64,000 nucleotides of DNA from Streptomyces sp. 150FB. Lineage in GTDB: Bacteria > Actinomycetota > Actinomycetes > Streptomycetales > Streptomycetaceae. Position 1 is the first letter of the stretch, and each line of letters opens with the position of its first letter. The notes beneath the pieces are model-generated. The model made no database searches. It had not been told where the DNA came from and saw only the letters and a list, made by a program, of their open reading frames with translations. Made by a program: the position numbers and the translations under genes. Below are positions 43,965 through 52,614 of this stretch, one piece after another. The stretch lies in NCBI RefSeq assembly GCF_000818195.1, contig NZ_JTHL01000001.1:9507048-9571047 (forward strand), written 5' to 3'.

Positions 43965-44082
43965 TTCGTAAAACGGCCGCCCTCGACCGTCAGTAGTCGG
44001 CGAGCGGGAACGCGAAGCCGTGCCCGGGGCCGCGGCCAGGTGAGTTGACCTCAAGGCCGCTTCAGGTTCTACGGTTCCTGTC

Positions 44083-46062
44083 ATGAGTATGGAGTCCACA
44101 GCCTGGACGCAGTTGCACAACGTCATGTACGCCCGGTCCGAGCGCCCGCCGTTCGCCCGCGCCACCCTCCGAGGCATCGCCGGTTTCGCCCGGCCGCACC
44201 GCCGCCGCATCATCCAGTTCGCCCTGCTCGGTGTCGCCACCGCGCTGCTCGCGGTCGTGACACCCGTCCTGGCAGGGCGTGTTGTCGACGCGATCGTGTC
44301 CGGCGGCGATGAGCGGCTCGTGGTCCGGCTCGCCCTGCTTATCGCGCTCATCGCCCTCGCCGAAGCCGGCCTGGGCCTGCTGGGCCGCCGCCTCTCCGCC
44401 ACCCTCGGCGAGGGGCTGATCCTGGACCTGCGGACAGCGGTCTTCGATCACGTCCAGCGCATGCCGGTCGCCTTCTTCACCCGTACCCGTACCGGCGCCC
44501 TGGTCAGCCGGCTCAACAACGACGTGATCGGCGCGCAGCGCGCCTTCAGCAACACGCTCTCCGGTGTCGTCAGCAATGTGGTGACACTGGTGCTGACCCT
44601 CGCCGTGATGCTCACGCTCTCCTGGCAGATCACGATTCTCGCTCTCGTCCTGCTGCCCGTGTTCGTGGTGCCCGCGCGCCGGATGGGCCGTCGTATGGCG
44701 AGGCTTCAGCGGGAGGCGGCGGACCTCAACGCCGCGATGGGCAACCGGATGACCGAGCGGTTCTCGGCGCCGGGCGCCACCCTGATCAAGCTGTTCGGGC
44801 GGCCCGACGACGAGTCGGCGGAGTTCGCGGCGCGGGCCCGCAGAGTACGGGACATCGGGGTCCGTACGGCCATGGCGCAGTCCACGTTCATCACCGCCCT
44901 GACCCTCGTCTCCGCCCTCGCCCTGGCGCTCGTCTACGGGCTCGGCGGCTCGTACGCCCTGCGCGGCAGCCTCGACCCCGGCGCCGTGGTCGCGCTCTCC
45001 CTGCTTCTCGTCCGGCTGTACGCGCCGCTGACCGCGCTCGCCGGCGCGCGCGTCGAGGTGATGACCGCGCTCGTCAGCTTCGAGAGGGTTTTCGAAGTCC
45101 TCGGTCTCCAGCCCCTCGTCGCCGACAAGCCCGACGCGGTGCGGGTTCCCGAAGGGCCGGTCTCCGTCGAGTTCGACGACGTGCGTTTCGGTTACCCCTC
45201 CGCCGACAAGGTCTCTCTCGCCTCGCTGGAGGAGGTCGCCGCGCTCGACACCCGGGGCGGCAGTGAGGTGCTGCACGGAATCTCGTTCCGCGCCGAACCC
45301 GGCCGGACCGTCGCCCTCGTGGGCTCGTCGGGCGCGGGCAAGTCGACCATCGCGCAACTCCTCCCGCGCCTCTACGACACCGACGAGGGCGCCGTCCGTA
45401 TCGGCGGTGTCGACGTACGCGACCTGTCCTCCGAGTCCCTCCGCGCCACACTGGGCATGGTCACCCAGGACGGTCATCTCTTCCACGAGTCCGTCCGCGA
45501 GAACCTGCTGCTGGCCCGGCCCGGAGCCACTGACGACGAGCTGTGGAACGTCCTGCGCCGGGCCCGCCTCGAGACCCTCGTCCGGTCACTTCCGGACGGA
45601 CTCGCCACCGTCGTCGGCGAGCGCGGCTACCGGCTCTCCGGCGGCGAACGCCAGCGTATGACCATCGCCCGGCTGCTCCTCGCCCGCCAGCGTGTCGTGA
45701 TCCTCGACGAGGCGACGGCGCACCTCGACAACACCTCAGAGGCGGCGATCCAGGCGGCGCTGGCCGAAGCTCTGGAAGGCCGTACCGCCGTCGTGATCGC
45801 GCACCGGCTGTCCACCGTACGGGCCGCCGATCTGATCCTGGTGATCGAGGACGGCCGGATCGTGGAGCGGGGCACACACGACGAACTGCTCCGCGCGAAC
45901 GGGCGGTACACGGAGCTGTACCGCACCCAGTTCGAGGAGGGGACGCCGGACGGGGACGTCGCGCACGACCGGGATCCCGGGAAGCCGGAGCCCGTTGACC
46001 TCCCGCCTCGTGTGGACCTCGGCGCGGGGGACACCGCGGAGGTCGCGCCCGCCGCCGGATAG
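44083..46062 (+). CDS. ABC exporter, fused membrane and ATPase domains
   Basis: A 659-residue half-transporter of the multidrug/lipid exporter type. A six-helix membrane domain is followed by the ATPase: Walker A GSSGAGKSTIAQL, signature LSGGERQRM, Walker B VVILDEATAHLD and the H-loop in IAHRLSTV. It would act as a dimer to export drugs or lipids. ATG 44083 is preceded only by a weak site. It is divergent from the beta-helix gene and convergent with the amidase. Confidence 0.9.
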   Translation: MSMESTAWTQLHNVMYARSERPPFARATLRGIAGFARPHRRRIIQFALLGVATALLAVVTPVLAGRVVDAIVSGGDERLVVRLALLIALIALAEAGLGLLGRRLSATLGEGLILDLRTAVFDHVQRMPVAFFTRTRTGALVSRLNNDVIGAQRAFSNTLSGVVSNVVTLVLTLAVMLTLSWQITILALVLLPVFVVPARRMGRRMARLQREAADLNAAMGNRMTERFSAPGATLIKLFGRPDDESAEFAARARRVRDIGVRTAMAQSTFITALTLVSALALALVYGLGGSYALRGSLDPGAVVALSLLLVRLYAPLTALAGARVEVMTALVSFERVFEVLGLQPLVADKPDAVRVPEGPVSVEFDDVRFGYPSADKVSLASLEEVAALDTRGGSEVLHGISFRAEPGRTVALVGSSGAGKSTIAQLLPRLYDTDEGAVRIGGVDVRDLSSESLRATLGMVTQDGHLFHESVRENLLLARPGATDDELWNVLRRARLETLVRSLPDGLATVVGERGYRLSGGERQRMTIARLLLARQRVVILDEATAHLDNTSEAAIQAALAEALEGRTAVVIAHRLSTVRAADLILVIEDGRIVERGTHDELLRANGRYTELYRTQFEEGTPDGDVAHDRDPGKPEPVDLPPRVDLGAGDTAEVAPAAG

Positions 46063-46160
46063 GTCCGGGGGGCGCGGTGGGGTCGATGCCGGAAGGTACG
46101 TTCCCGCCCCTCAGGGCGGCGGCCGCGATCGGCATCTGGTGGTCGATGGCGGCCCCGCCC

Positions 46161-46179
46161 GGAGCCCGCTGCGGGCTCC
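46161..46179. terminator. Hairpin terminator
   Basis: GGAGCCCG-ctg-CGGGCTCC lies between the convergent ABC exporter and amidase genes. Confidence 0.65.
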
Positions 46180-46193
46180 GCTGCCGAACAAGC

Positions 46194-47519
46194 TCAGCGG
46201 GGTGCGGTCAGGGGCCAGGGGGCCAGCCTTTCGAGTTGTGCCGCCACGGCCAGCAGCCGCGCCTCTCCGCCGGGAGGCGCTACCAGTTGAACGGCCAGAG
46301 GCAGTCCCGAAGGGTGCTGTCCGGCCGGGACGGACATGGCCGGGCAGCCCGCCAGGTCCCACGGTCCCAGGAAGGGCGTGAGCCGAGCAGCCGGCACGGC
46401 ATTGGCGAGCCAGCCCTTCGTGCTCCACTCCTCCGCCCTGGGAGGCAGGGTGGCGAGCATCGGGGTCACCAGGACATCGTGGTCGGCGAAGAAGGCCTCG
46501 GCGCGGGCGATCCACGCCCGCTTCGGGCCTTCTCCGCCCAGCCCGGCCCGGCGCAGCAGCGCTCCCGCCCGCAGATGGCGGTGGGTCCGCGGCTGGAGTC
46601 GCTTCCAGGCCAGCGCCTCCGTCGGCCTGCCCGGTCCGGCGAGCCAGCGGGTCAGAAGGGCCGGTGAGATCCGGCCGTACTCCGGCGTCGCCTCGGTAAC
46701 GCTGTGGCCGGCTCCGCGGAGGAGTTCCGCGGTGCGGCCGACGGCCGCGACGAACTCCCGGGGGACCTTCCCCTGGCCGCCTGGCGGTTTGACCGACGTA
46801 GCGACGCGCAGAGCACCGGCCTCGGAGATCCGTGCCAGTTCCGGCCTGCCGGCGAGCACGGACAGGAGCAGGGCGGCGTCGGTGACGGTCGTGGCCAGAG
46901 GACCGTACGAATGCATCCCCGACCAGTCCGAAGAGTCGGCGGAGGGCACGGTTCCGGTACCTGGCGTCACGCCGACCAGTCCGCAGATCGCCGCGGGGGA
47001 GCGGACCGAGCCGATCGCGTCCGTACCCAGTGCGAGCGGAACGAATCCAGCAGCCACGGCGGCCGCACTGCCCCCGGAGGAGCCTCCGGCGGTGTAGTCC
47101 GTGTTCCAGGGGTTGCGGACGACCGTCCCGGGAATGTCGCTCATCGGCCACAGGCAGAGTTCCGGCACATGAGTCAGCCCCACGATCACGGCACCGGCTG
47201 TCCGCAGACGTCCCACGATGTCGCTGTCGGAGGTAAAGGTCTCCCGGCTCCCGGCCTGAGAACCCCATCCCGCGTACTCGCCCGCGACCGCCACGACATC
47301 CTTCACCGCGACCGGTACCCCGGCCAGCGGGAGTACCCCGAGATCGGCGCGCTCTTCGAGCTCACGAGCCTCGGCGACGGCTTCCGTGTCCCGCACCCGC
47401 CGGAACGCGACGATCTGCTCACTGCCGAGGGCGATCCGGTGCAGAGCGTCCTGGACAGCGGCCACGGGAGCAAGGTCCCCGGCCCGGACCGCCTGGGCCA
47501 GATTCGCGGCAGTAATCAT
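46194..47519 (-). CDS. Amidase-signature family protein
   Basis: A 441-residue amidase. The catalytic lysine is K73 (VAVKDVV), the conserved serine pair lies at GGSSGG (147-148), and the nucleophile is S171 (GTDAIGSVRSPA). The family hydrolyses amide bonds by a Ser-Ser-Lys triad. ATG 47519 is the chosen start. It is divergent from an SDR gene, and two strong palindromes lie in the shared promoter region. Substrate unknown. Confidence 0.88.
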   Translation of the reverse strand: MITAANLAQAVRAGDLAPVAAVQDALHRIALGSEQIVAFRRVRDTEAVAEARELEERADLGVLPLAGVPVAVKDVVAVAGEYAGWGSQAGSRETFTSDSDIVGRLRTAGAVIVGLTHVPELCLWPMSDIPGTVVRNPWNTDYTAGGSSGGSAAAVAAGFVPLALGTDAIGSVRSPAAICGLVGVTPGTGTVPSADSSDWSGMHSYGPLATTVTDAALLLSVLAGRPELARISEAGALRVATSVKPPGGQGKVPREFVAAVGRTAELLRGAGHSVTEATPEYGRISPALLTRWLAGPGRPTEALAWKRLQPRTHRHLRAGALLRRAGLGGEGPKRAWIARAEAFFADHDVLVTPMLATLPPRAEEWSTKGWLANAVPAARLTPFLGPWDLAGCPAMSVPAGQHPSGLPLAVQLVAPPGGEARLLAVAAQLERLAPWPLTAPR

Positions 47520-47560
47520 GCCAGAACATAGCAAAAGCCTCGCGATGGTTCACTTCGAAT

Positions 47561-47579
47561 AACGCACAGTGTGTGCGTT
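47561..47579. promoter_or_regulatory. Palindromic operator, amidase side
   Basis: AACGCACA-gtg-TGTGCGTT, a perfect 8-bp inverted repeat, lies 42 bases upstream of the amidase start. A very similar palindrome at 47610-47634 is nearer the SDR. TetR- or MarR-type control is suggested, but no matching regulator gene is adjacent. Confidence 0.7.
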
Positions 47580-47609
47580 GCGTAGCGGCCGGAAGGTCTG
47601 TATGTTTTT

Positions 47610-47634
47610 CATAGCGCACAAGTTGTGCGTTATG
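47610..47634. promoter_or_regulatory. Palindromic operator, SDR side
   Basis: Core CGCACAA-g-TTGTGCG with outer CATA/TATG arms gives a 25-bp near-perfect palindrome upstream of the SDR. The shared GCACA/TGTGC arms with 47561-47579 suggest one regulator binds both. Confidence 0.7.
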
Positions 47635-47671
47635 AATCATCCGGACTGCCGGATGGATGGGAGAACCACTC

Positions 47672-48490
47672 ATGTCGTCCAAGACGTGGTTCATCACCGG
47701 AACCTCGACGGGCTTCGGCCGCGCCCTGACCGAGGAGCTCCTCGCTCGCGGGGACCGTGTCGCCGCCACGCTGCGCCGCCCCGAGGTGCTGGACGGGCTC
47801 GCGCGCCAGTACGGCGACCGGCTCTGGCGGGCCGTATTGGACGTGAGCAGGCCCGCCGAGGTACGACGCGTCGTCGACGACGCGTTCGCCGCGCTCGGCA
47901 CTGTCGATGTCGTGGTGTCGAACGCCGGGTACTCACTGGTCGGCGCGGCCGAGGAGCCGAGTGACGAGCAGGTGCGGCGCCAGTTGGACACCAATGTGCT
48001 CGGCTCGATGACGCTGGCGCGGGCGGCCCTTCCGTATCTGCGTGGCCAGGGCCACGGCCACCTGATCCAGTTCTCCAGTGTGGGCGGTCAGGCCGCGTTC
48101 CCCTTCGTGGGGATCTACAACGCCACCAAGTGGGCCATGGAGGGCTTCTACGAGGCACTGGCCCAGGAAGTCGCGGGGTTCGGTATCAGAACGACGCTGG
48201 TTGAGCCGGGAGGATTCCGTACCGACGCGAATACCCGCAGTGCGGAGCAGGCGTCCGCGCTGGCGGCGTACGCGGAGCTGCGCGAGCAGGTGATGAAGGA
48301 CTTCTTCCCGCCTCAGGGTGAGCCGGCCGCTCTTGCCCGGGCGGTGATCGCCGCCGCCGACAGCCCGCAGCCACCACGCCGTCTGCTGCTCGGCGGCGAC
48401 GCCTACACGGCCATCCAGGCATCCCTCGCCACCCGCCTCGCGGAGGTCGAGGCGCAACGCGGGAGCGCGACGGTGACCGACCCGTCCTGA
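47672..48490 (+). CDS. SDR-family oxidoreductase
   Basis: A 272-residue SDR with GTSTGFG at the N-terminus, SNAGYS, FSSVGGQ and YNATKWAMEG, where Tyr and Lys are catalytic. It is of the retinol-dehydrogenase-like type. ATG 47672 follows GGGAG. It is divergent from the amidase and shares its palindromic control region. Confidence 0.88.
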   Translation: MSSKTWFITGTSTGFGRALTEELLARGDRVAATLRRPEVLDGLARQYGDRLWRAVLDVSRPAEVRRVVDDAFAALGTVDVVVSNAGYSLVGAAEEPSDEQVRRQLDTNVLGSMTLARAALPYLRGQGHGHLIQFSSVGGQAAFPFVGIYNATKWAMEGFYEALAQEVAGFGIRTTLVEPGGFRTDANTRSAEQASALAAYAELREQVMKDFFPPQGEPAALARAVIAAADSPQPPRRLLLGGDAYTAIQASLATRLAEVEAQRGSATVTDPS

Positions 48491-48700
48491 CCTGCCCGCC
48501 GGACGGAACGGTGAGCGGCCGCCCATGTTCAGGGACAGGGGACGCGCTGTTCACGGCGGCCCCGAGCCGGCTCGGCCGCCGCTACGAGCCGTCGCGTCCG
48601 CTCCGGTGGCGGAGGTTCGCGGGGGAGTTGTGCATGAGTTCGCGGGCACGCCCGGCGAGGCCGCTGTCCGCCGGCAGTCACCCCGCCACCGGGCCAATTC

Positions 48701-48738
48701 TGGACTCTTTGTCCGAGCTGGACTTACTATCCGGTTCA
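48701..48738 (+). promoter_or_regulatory. Probable promoter for a leaderless mRNA
   Basis: TGGACT at 48701-48706 and TACTAT at 48725-48730 are separated by 18 bases. Transcription start about seven bases after the -10 would fall at or next to ATG 48738, and no ribosome site is present. Confidence 0.5.
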
Positions 48739-49382
48739 TGGCAACGGCAGCGGACAGTTCCGACCCGCGCGTACGGCTGTGGTCACCGGTGTGCCAGGCG
48801 GTGGCCCTCCTGCTCGGTCCCTACGCCGAGGTGGTCCTGCATGACACGGCGACGGACCGGATCCTCGGCATCTGGAATCCGATGACCCGGCGGACGGCGG
48901 GCGACCCGTCCCTGCTGGGTGAACTGGACGACCTCGCCCCGTCGGGTCGCGACGTCTACGGGCCGTACGAGAAGCTGCTGGCCGACGGAAGACGGCTGTC
49001 CTCGGTCAGCGCGGTGCTCCGGGACTCCGGCGGGGAGCCGTCGGCCGTACTGTGCGTGAACCTCGACCGTACGCCGCTGGAGCAGGCGGCCGCACTGCTG
49101 GCCGGTTTCGCCGCGCCCACGACGGCGCGCCCCGAGGCGCTGTTCGAACAGGACTGGACCGAGCGCGTGCACCAGATCGTCGGCACGTTCGTACGCACCC
49201 ACGGCCGTCCCGTCGAACGTCTCGGCCGCGAGGAGCGCCTCGCCCTCCTCAACGAACTGGACCAGGCCGGGGTGTTCGCCGTGCGCCGCGCCGTCCCCGT
49301 CGTCGCCGGTGCCCTCCGGGCGTCGCGGTCCACCGTCTACGCACTGCTCGCCGACCTCAAAGCCGAAAGGAGTACGTCGTGA
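48738..49382 (+). CDS. YheO-like PAS/HTH transcriptional regulator
   Basis: A 214-residue regulator. The N-terminal YheO-like PAS domain (about 10-120, GPYAEVVLHDTATDRILGIWN) is followed by a C-terminal helix-turn-helix (about 165-210, FAVRRAVPVVAGALRASRSTVYALLAD). Relatives such as DauR control D-amino-acid catabolism in other bacteria. The start is ATG 48738, likely leaderless. Its stop overlaps the aminotransferase GTG start by four bases, which fits control of amino-acid breakdown. Confidence 0.85.
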   Translation: MATAADSSDPRVRLWSPVCQAVALLLGPYAEVVLHDTATDRILGIWNPMTRRTAGDPSLLGELDDLAPSGRDVYGPYEKLLADGRRLSSVSAVLRDSGGEPSAVLCVNLDRTPLEQAAALLAGFAAPTTARPEALFEQDWTERVHQIVGTFVRTHGRPVERLGREERLALLNELDQAGVFAVRRAVPVVAGALRASRSTVYALLADLKAERSTS

Positions 49383-50512
49383 GCCGGCTCCCGGACTTCC
49401 GCCTCGAAGCCTATTTCTCCCGCTGGGAGTTCACCGCCCGTCACCACCTCACCGCGTCCGACGCACAGACCATGACGATGTCCGACCTGCTCGCCCTGGC
49501 CGACGACGAGGACCGACGGGCCTGGGAGACGCTGTCCCTGGGCTACACCGAGACTTTCGGTGATCCCGCCCTGCGGCAGGCGATCGCCGACATGTACACC
49601 CACGCGAAAGCCGACGACGTCATCTGCTTCGCCGGGGCGGAGGAAGCCCTCTACCTCGCCATGCAGGTCCTGTTGGGACCCGATGACCACGCGGTGGTCA
49701 TCACCCCGAACTACCAGGCCGCCGAGACCGTCCCCCTCGCGCTGTGCCAGGTCACCGGCGTCGCCCTGGACCCGGACGACGACTGGGCGCTGGACCTCGA
49801 CCGTCTGGTCGCCGCGCTGCGCCCCAACACCCGGGTGGTCTCCGTCAACTTCCCCAACAACCCCACGGGCAAGGTGATCGGCGCGGCGGACTTCACCCGC
49901 CTGGTCCAACTGTGCGACGAACGGGGCATCCACCTGTTCAACGACGAGGTGTACCGGGGCCTGGAACGCGACCCCTCCCGCACACTGCCCCACGCGGCCG
50001 ACCTGTCCGAGCGTGCCCTGTCGCTGAACGTCACCTCCAAGTCGCTGGGGCTGCCCGGCCTGCGGATCGGCTGGATCGCCTGCCGCGACAGGGAGTTGCG
50101 CTCGCGCCTGGAGCGGGCGAAGCACTACACCACCATCTGCAACGCGGCACCCAGCGAAATCCTCGCCCGCATCGCGCTGAAGTCACGCGACCGGATCCTG
50201 GACCGCAACCGCGCCGTCATCGCCGCCAACGTGCCGGTCTTTGAAAGCTTCTTCGCGGAGTTCCCGGATCTGTTCGACTGGCGAGCGCCGGACGGCGGCT
50301 GCGTGGCGTATCCCCGCTACCGGGGGCCCGGCACGGCGGAGGACTTCTGTACGGACCTGGTCGACGAGGCCGGGGTGCTCCTCCTGCCGCCGAGCGTCTA
50401 CCGCTCCGAGCTGACCGCCACACCCACCGACCGCTTCCGCATCGGCATCGGGCGCCTCACCCCCGAGCCGGCCCTCGACGCGTTCGCCACGTGGCTGCGC
50501 ACCCGCCGGTGA
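49379..50512 (+). CDS. PLP-dependent aminotransferase, class I/II
   Basis: A 377-residue aminotransferase. The PLP lysine is K221 (TSKSLGLPGLRIGW) and the substrate motif FPNNPTGKVI is present. It transfers amino groups to a 2-oxo acid. GTG 49379 overlaps the regulator stop (GTGA), so the pair is an operon. No specific substrate can be assigned; D-amino acids are suggested only by the regulator type. Confidence 0.88.
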   Translation: MSRLPDFRLEAYFSRWEFTARHHLTASDAQTMTMSDLLALADDEDRRAWETLSLGYTETFGDPALRQAIADMYTHAKADDVICFAGAEEALYLAMQVLLGPDDHAVVITPNYQAAETVPLALCQVTGVALDPDDDWALDLDRLVAALRPNTRVVSVNFPNNPTGKVIGAADFTRLVQLCDERGIHLFNDEVYRGLERDPSRTLPHAADLSERALSLNVTSKSLGLPGLRIGWIACRDRELRSRLERAKHYTTICNAAPSEILARIALKSRDRILDRNRAVIAANVPVFESFFAEFPDLFDWRAPDGGCVAYPRYRGPGTAEDFCTDLVDEAGVLLLPPSVYRSELTATPTDRFRIGIGRLTPEPALDAFATWLRTRR

Positions 50513-50632
50513 CCGCGCACTCGATCTTTGGCTCGGACAGGGCCCGGACCGGGTTGTTGACATCCCCCTCCGCACGGGCTGATCAGGTGCGCCAGTACCA
50601 GCGCGGTCCGCGACAGAGCGCGGGACAGGCGT

Positions 50633-51526
50633 TCAGTTACGGGAGTTGGCGGCATCGTTCGCCGCGTAGCCGAGCGCGTCGAGGAGAGCCTCGGTGGCCG
50701 CCGCGGGGCGGCGGCGGGAGCTGACTGCGGCGGAGAGCTGCCACATCAGATCCGGCGCGTCGAGAGGGATCACGCACAGGCCGTCGCCGGTGCCCGCAGC
50801 CGAGGCGGGCATCAGGGTCGTACCGAAGCCGGCGCCGACGAGTTTGGCCATCAGCGCGTAGTCGGCGACCTCGGTCGCCGCCTGGGCCGGGCCGAGCACC
50901 CGGTCCACGGCGTGCCGCATTCCCCAGCCCGGCGGGAAACGCAGGATCGACTCGGCCGACAGGTCGGACGGTGTGATCGTGGCGCGCCCGGCCAGTGGGT
51001 GGTCCGCACGGCAGGCGAACACCAACGGCTCCTCGATCAGAGGCCTGAGCACGATCCCGTCGGGCGGCCGCTCGCCACTGGCCGTCAGCGCGATGTCCAG
51101 CGAACCGTCCAGGATCGCCCGCAGGTTGCCCGTGGAGCCTTCCGACGACTGGCGCAATTGCACAACGACCTCTGGATGGCGCGTCCGTAGGCCGGTGAGC
51201 ACCGTGGCGAGGTCGAGTGGCCCTGTGCTGAACGTACTGCCGAGCACGACCGTCCCCCGCACCCGGCCCGAGACGGCGTGGACCTCGTCCCGCGCGCTCC
51301 GTACGGCGTTCAGCACACGCTGGGCTGCGGTACGGAGGGCGTCCCCGTGCTCGGTCACAGCGACGGGCGTGACCGAGCGGTCGAACAGCGCGACGCCCAA
51401 GTCCCGCTCCAGCCGGGCGATCGCGCTGGACATCGCGGACTGCACGATGTGCGCCTTCCGGGCCGCCGCGGTGAAGCTCCCGGTCTCGCAGCAGGCGAGG
51501 AAGTACTCCAGTTCGCGGATTTCCAT
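50633..51526 (-). CDS. LysR-family transcriptional regulator
   Basis: A 297-residue LysR regulator. The winged helix covers about residues 1-60 (FLACCETGSFTAAARKAHIVQSAMSSAIARLE is its core), followed by the co-inducer-binding domain. It is divergent from the DUF1275 gene. The shared region has a perfect T-N11-A palindrome (51545-51565) and the 15-mer box also found at both OYE promoters, so this protein may control all three sites. Confidence 0.9.
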   Translation of the reverse strand: MEIRELEYFLACCETGSFTAAARKAHIVQSAMSSAIARLERDLGVALFDRSVTPVAVTEHGDALRTAAQRVLNAVRSARDEVHAVSGRVRGTVVLGSTFSTGPLDLATVLTGLRTRHPEVVVQLRQSSEGSTGNLRAILDGSLDIALTASGERPPDGIVLRPLIEEPLVFACRADHPLAGRATITPSDLSAESILRFPPGWGMRHAVDRVLGPAQAATEVADYALMAKLVGAGFGTTLMPASAAGTGDGLCVIPLDAPDLMWQLSAAVSSRRRPAAATEALLDALGYAANDAANSRN

Positions 51527-51544
51527 GACATGAGTCTATGAAGG

Positions 51545-51565
51545 CCCATCGATTAAATCGATGGG
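51545..51565. promoter_or_regulatory. LysR box (perfect palindrome)
   Basis: CCCATCGATT-a-AATCGATGGG is a perfect 10-bp-arm palindrome 19 bases upstream of the LysR start. Positions T51549 and A51561 give the T-N11-A LysR box. Autoregulation is expected. Confidence 0.75.
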
Positions 51566-51579
51566 GCCCAACACTTGTG

Positions 51580-51594
51580 ATCGTTGGACATGAT
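51580..51594. promoter_or_regulatory. LysR-type box, copy 3
   Basis: ATCGTTGGACATGAT differs by one base from the boxes at 4907-4921 and 30786-30800. It lies between the perfect LysR palindrome and the DUF1275 gene. Confidence 0.6.
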
Positions 51595-51752
51595 GACGGG
51601 CCGTGGCGGACGCTTGGTACGCCGCCCGACGGGTGCAGGCGGAGCGAGAGTGGCCCGCCGTGCGTGGTCGGACCCCTGGACCTTGGCCGCCCCGCCAAGT
51701 CCTGGGGCCCGCCGTCCCCCTGGGCCCGTGGTCCATCGAAACGGAAGCCGCC

Positions 51753-52502
51753 ATGGCGATCACCTCCCCTCTCGACACCCGTCCGACGGTCGCGGCGATG
51801 CTGGCGCTGACCGCGGTGACCGGACTCGTCGACACCTTCAGCTATCTCCACTTCGGACACGTATTCGTCGCCTATATGACCGGCAATGTCATCTTTCTCG
51901 GTGTCGGTCTGCTACCGGATGCCCATCTACTGATAGCCGCCTCGGCCACCGCCGTCAGCGGGTTTGTCCTGGGGTCGCTCACCGGCGGCCGTATCGCCGC
52001 ACGTCTGTCCCACCGGCCGCGCCGCTGGCTGGTCGTGGCCCTGGCCGCCGAGACGGTCGTGCTCGCCCTCGTCGCTCTGCTCACCGCCGGCGGCCAGGCC
52101 GCGCCGGGCGGGCGTGGCGCGTACGTTTCCATCGCGCTGCTCGCCCTGACGGCCGGGCTCCAGAACAGCACGGTCCGCCACTTCGGTGTGCCCGACCTCA
52201 ACACCTCCGTGCTGACGGTGACCCTTGTCGCGCTGGCCGCCGACAGCGCCCTCGGCGGTGGCCCCGGGGGGAAAGCCCCTCGCCGGCTCGGTTCGGTCGC
52301 CGCGATGCTCGGTGGCGCCGTGATCGGCGCGGCCCTGCTCCAGGTGTCGGCCACGTCGGTCGTCGCGCTCGCCGCTGTCCTGGTGGCTTCGGTCGCCGCC
52401 GCCTTCGCCACCGGGGGACACCTGCTCCCGGGAGCGTCGGGATACGGCGCCGCCGCGCGGGCGGGTGCCACTCGTACACATGGCGGCGTTTTGTCTGAAT
52501 AG
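51753..52502 (+). CDS. DUF1275 (YoaK-type) membrane protein
   Basis: A 249-residue membrane protein with about six hydrophobic segments. The family pattern near the N-terminus (GLVDTFSYLHFGHVFVAYMTGN) is clear. Function is unknown in this family. It is the only downstream gene in the unit controlled by the divergent LysR regulator. ATG 51753 is the first good start; the frame is open farther upstream. Confidence 0.85.
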   Translation: MAITSPLDTRPTVAAMLALTAVTGLVDTFSYLHFGHVFVAYMTGNVIFLGVGLLPDAHLLIAASATAVSGFVLGSLTGGRIAARLSHRPRRWLVVALAAETVVLALVALLTAGGQAAPGGRGAYVSIALLALTAGLQNSTVRHFGVPDLNTSVLTVTLVALAADSALGGGPGGKAPRRLGSVAAMLGGAVIGAALLQVSATSVVALAAVLVASVAAAFATGGHLLPGASGYGAAARAGATRTHGGVLSE

Positions 52503-52518
52503 CCTGAGTAACTAACTG

Positions 52519-52547
52519 TTGACATACTTACCCTGCGGAACTATTTT
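52519..52547 (+). promoter_or_regulatory. Sigma-70-type promoter of SDR gene
   Basis: TTGACA (52519-52524) and TATTTT (52542-52547) are 17 bases apart. This is one of the clearest housekeeping promoters in the window and precedes the SDR gene at 52615. Confidence 0.75.
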
Positions 52548-52551
52548 GTAT

Positions 52552-52563
52552 CTATCCAGATAG
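52552..52563. promoter_or_regulatory. Inverted repeat downstream of -10, likely TetR site
   Basis: CTATC-ca-GATAG is a perfect inverted repeat. GTAACTA (52507-52513) and TAGTTAC (52562-52568) form a wider inverted pair bracketing the promoter. The TetR gene at 53469 is the natural candidate regulator. Confidence 0.55.
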
Positions 52564-52614
52564 TTACAAGGCTCACGTGGACCTCCCGTGACGTCCGACA
52601 GGAGAGGCGCAGTC

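Larger units (their letters stand above)
43750..44082. other. Divergent intergenic region, beta-helix and ABC exporter
   Basis: A 333-base gap without a supported gene. It holds two LacI-type elements (43829-43838 and 43954-43964) and presumably both promoters. Confidence 0.5.
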
